Assembly: GCA_046082625.1 (NCBI GenBank)
Contig: JBJTYE010000224.1
Location: 1-8,318 of the forward strand
DNA from: Casp-actino8 sp046082625
GTDB taxonomy: Bacteria; Actinomycetota; Acidimicrobiia; Acidimicrobiales; Ilumatobacteraceae
Direction: 5' to 3'
DNA: 8,318 bases
A model generated the notes under the pieces. It was not told the DNA's origin, did not search any database, and saw nothing but the letters and a program-made list of their open reading frames with translations. The position numbers and the translations under genes were made by a program. Positions within the stretch are counted from its first letter, which is position 1. Every line of letters starts with the position of its first letter. Shown here piece by piece: positions 6,926 through 8,318 of this stretch.

Positions 6926-6945
6926 ATGCCGTACAATTCCGGCAT
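6926..6945. repeat. Perfect inverted repeat, operator-like, before copCD
   Basis: ATGCCG (6926-6931) and CGGCAT (6940-6945) are exact reverse complements separated by 8 nt (TACAATTC). The putative -10 hexamer lies inside the spacer, and the repeat ends 4 bp before the chosen copCD start. A dimeric repressor bound here would block RNA polymerase. If transcription starts upstream, the same bases would form an RNA stem just before the start codon. Which applies, and whether either does, is inference. Confidence 0.45.
6932..6937 (+). promoter_or_regulatory. Putative -10 element of copCD
   Basis: TACAAT differs from the sigma-70/SigA consensus TATAAT at one position and fits the actinobacterial TANNNT pattern. 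Start of transcription about 7 nt downstream (near A6944) would leave a leader of about 6 nt before ATG 6950. That near-leaderless arrangement would explain why there is no Shine-Dalgarno. No good -35 hexamer is found at 16-19 nt spacing. Confidence 0.4.
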
Positions 6946-6949
6946 TCCC

Positions 6950-8266
6950 ATGGCTTCTCGTCGTCGTTCTCGTTTCGGTTCAGGATTGCTCATCGCACTC
7001 GGTCTGGCGATCTTCGTGGCCGATCCGGCACTGGCACACAACGAGTTCGTGAGCAGCTCTCCCATCGACGGGGCCCGCCTCGAGACCTCCCCGGCGACCT
7101 GGGACATGACCTTCGCCAAAGAGGTCCCTTTGGACTCCGCATCCGGGGAGATCGTGGGACCCGACGGAACGATCACCACCTTGGCGCCTCCGGTGCACGG
7201 TGCATCGACATCGGTGATCAGTTTCACCCTGCCCCCCGGACTCACCGGCACCCACACGGCCCGTTGGCGATTGGTGAGTGTCGACGGGCACGTGATCTCC
7301 GGACGGGTGACCTTCGCCGTGGGCACTGGCGTCAATCTCTCCGGAGTTCTGGCAGATGGTGCAACGACCAATCTCGATCCCGGCGATCCGGCGCCCGAAC
7401 CGGTGCGATGGGCCTTGCGCCTCTTCGGATTCGTGGCACTCATGGCGCTGGGTGGATTGCTGGTAAGTGATCTCTACATCGTGGAAGGTGTCTTCGCTGC
7501 CCTGCGCGATCGCGCCGTGCTGAAGGTGATCGCCGGCGCATTGGTGGTCGTGCCCCTTCTGCAGATGCTGATCTTTCTCGGCGACGTGTTCGGGACGTCG
7601 GTCCTCGGAGCCCTGTCGCACCTTGCCGACGTCTTCGACACCACGCCAGGTTCAATGATGTTCGTGCGCGCCGTGCTGGGCGGCGTGCTGTGCTACCAAC
7701 TCGTGACGGTCATGCGTGGTCGGCCAACGGTGTCCGAGCAACGTCTGGTTCTGGCCGCTGCCGGGCTGTACGCCTTCGCGCAGGCCTACACCGGACATTC
7801 GCGATCCCGGGCCTGGCCGATCCTGGGCATCCCCGCCGACACCGTGCACCTGGCGGCGGCCTCAGTCTGGCTCGGTGGACTGGCCGTCCTCGTTCTGCTG
7901 GTGGCCCCGCTTCTGGATCCGAAGGATCTCTGGCGGGCGTTCGAACGCTACGGACGGTTGGCCAGGCTCGCGGTGATCGCATTGATCGTGACCGGTGTGA
8001 TCCGGACCTTGAGACTGCACGGAGGAATCACCACACTCTTCTCCCAGAGCCACGGACGTCTGCTGCTGTTGAAGTTGATCGTGGTGGCGATCATGTTGCG
8101 ACTGGGCGACATGAATCGGCGGCGCATCGCGGCCAGAATGAAGGACAATCCCAATCTGATGGAAAAGAAGTTGCGTGAGGTGACCAAGGCGGCCACCATC
8201 GAGGTGGCCACAGGGGGAGTGGTGCTCGCGGTGACGGCGGCTCTCGTCACTGCATCGTTCTCGTGA
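6950..8266 (+). CDS. CopC-CopD fusion copper-binding / copper-transport membrane protein
   Basis: This 438-residue protein fuses a periplasmic-type CopC copper-binding domain to a CopD membrane domain, as in Bacillus YcnJ. It is thought to bind copper outside the membrane and pass it inward or to cuproproteins. The signal peptide has an RRRSR n-region, a hydrophobic core (residues 12-24) and a cut after ALA (27-29), leaving His30 as the mature N-terminus. Counted from there, Asp112 and His114 in SVDGHVISG are positions 83 and 85. With His1 they make the high-affinity Cu(II) site known in CopC. CopD covers about 150-438 with roughly eight helices and the motif DTVHLAAASVWLGGL (297-311), containing His300. 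I chose ATG 6950 on the signal peptide. The upstream GTG 6920 and ATG 6926 would add a polar extension and run through the inverted repeat. No Shine-Dalgarno is seen. The stop is 19 bp before the next gene. Confidence 0.9.
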   Translation: MASRRRSRFGSGLLIALGLAIFVADPALAHNEFVSSSPIDGARLETSPATWDMTFAKEVPLDSASGEIVGPDGTITTLAPPVHGASTSVISFTLPPGLTGTHTARWRLVSVDGHVISGRVTFAVGTGVNLSGVLADGATTNLDPGDPAPEPVRWALRLFGFVALMALGGLLVSDLYIVEGVFAALRDRAVLKVIAGALVVVPLLQMLIFLGDVFGTSVLGALSHLADVFDTTPGSMMFVRAVLGGVLCYQLVTVMRGRPTVSEQRLVLAAAGLYAFAQAYTGHSRSRAWPILGIPADTVHLAAASVWLGGLAVLVLLVAPLLDPKDLWRAFERYGRLARLAVIALIVTGVIRTLRLHGGITTLFSQSHGRLLLLKLIVVAIMLRLGDMNRRRIAARMKDNPNLMEKKLREVTKAATIEVATGGVVLAVTAALVTASFS

Positions 8267-8274
8267 TCGACACC

Positions 8275-8279
8275 GGAGG
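8275..8279 (+). promoter_or_regulatory. Ribosome-binding site of the gene after copCD
   Basis: GGAGG is followed by 6 nt and then ATG at 8286. This strong site within the 19-bp gap after copCD supports a second gene in the same transcript. Confidence 0.75.
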
Positions 8280-8285
8280 TAGGAC

Positions 8286-8318
8286 ATGAAGACCAAGCAT
8301 CGGATTGCTCTGCTGTGC
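8286..8318 (+). CDS. Start of a gene co-directional with copCD (partial, 11 codons)
   Basis: Only MKTKHRIALLC is visible before the window ends. The basic start followed by hydrophobic residues looks like the beginning of a signal peptide or lipoprotein signal, so an exported protein is likely. Genes next to CopC/CopD proteins often encode other exported copper-handling proteins (for example YcnI-like, PCu(A)C or Sco families). Nothing here identifies which, if any. The strong GGAGG ribosome-binding site and 19-bp spacing from copCD make an operon probable. Confidence 0.6.
   Translation, partial: MKTKHRIALLC

Larger units (their letters stand above)
6785..6949. other. Divergent intergenic region between topA and copCD
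   Basis: These 165 bp must carry promoters for both directions. On the plus strand I see a TACAAT hexamer (6932-6937) flanked by an inverted repeat. On the minus strand the topA ribosome-binding site (AGGGA) is visible, but no convincing -10/-35 pair. A stretch around 6879-6903 is almost pure G/C. No RNA gene or small ORF with a good ribosome-binding site was found. Confidence 0.7.

Noticed and set aside
1..8318. Defence, secretion, biosynthetic or mobile system
   Set aside because: No transposase, integrase, nuclease, toxin pair, CRISPR repeat or NRPS/PKS signature was found on either strand. The genes are topoisomerase, glycosidase, channel-family, lipoprotein and copper-handling types.

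Overview
This is a GC-rich, gene-dense chromosomal window whose gene style suggests an actinobacterium. The signs are strong third-position G/C bias, GTG starts, long antisense shadow ORFs, an actinobacterial-style topoisomerase I C-terminal repeat region and a short proline-rich RDD protein. An Acidimicrobiia-like lineage is my guess and cannot be proven from this stretch. There are no RNA genes, mobile elements, CRISPR arrays or obvious foreign islands.

Layout. Positions 1-6784 hold one tightly spaced minus-strand block, read right to left. It starts with a divergent type IA DNA topoisomerase I (topA-like). Next, 13 bp later, comes a long ORF that joins a complete GH78 alpha-L-rhamnosidase-type enzyme to an RDD-family membrane domain. 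A TRIC/UPF0126 cation-channel-family protein follows after 18 bp, then a predicted lipoprotein after 67 bp, and after 15 bp a single-pass membrane protein that runs off the left edge. The short gaps suggest co-transcription of much of the block, but no shared pathway is evident. It looks like housekeeping and envelope genes rather than a dedicated system. A 165-bp divergent intergenic region (6785-6949) separates it from a plus-strand copper locus: a CopC-CopD fusion protein and the first 11 codons of a following gene.

Most notable points. (1) The GH78 and RDD parts share one frame, but the junction has an internal ATG with a Shine-Dalgarno-like GAAAGG, and a TGA in the neighbouring frame lies exactly where a separate GH78 gene would stop. 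This looks like a recent fusion, or two cistrons joined by a 1-nt indel. (2) The topoisomerase departs from housekeeping TopA at several normally conserved motifs and ends in an Arg/Ser tail without zinc fingers, so it may be a paralogue. (3) A perfect 6-bp inverted repeat with an 8-nt spacer straddles a putative -10 hexamer just before copCD, like an operator. I found no convincing evidence of a new multi-gene system here.
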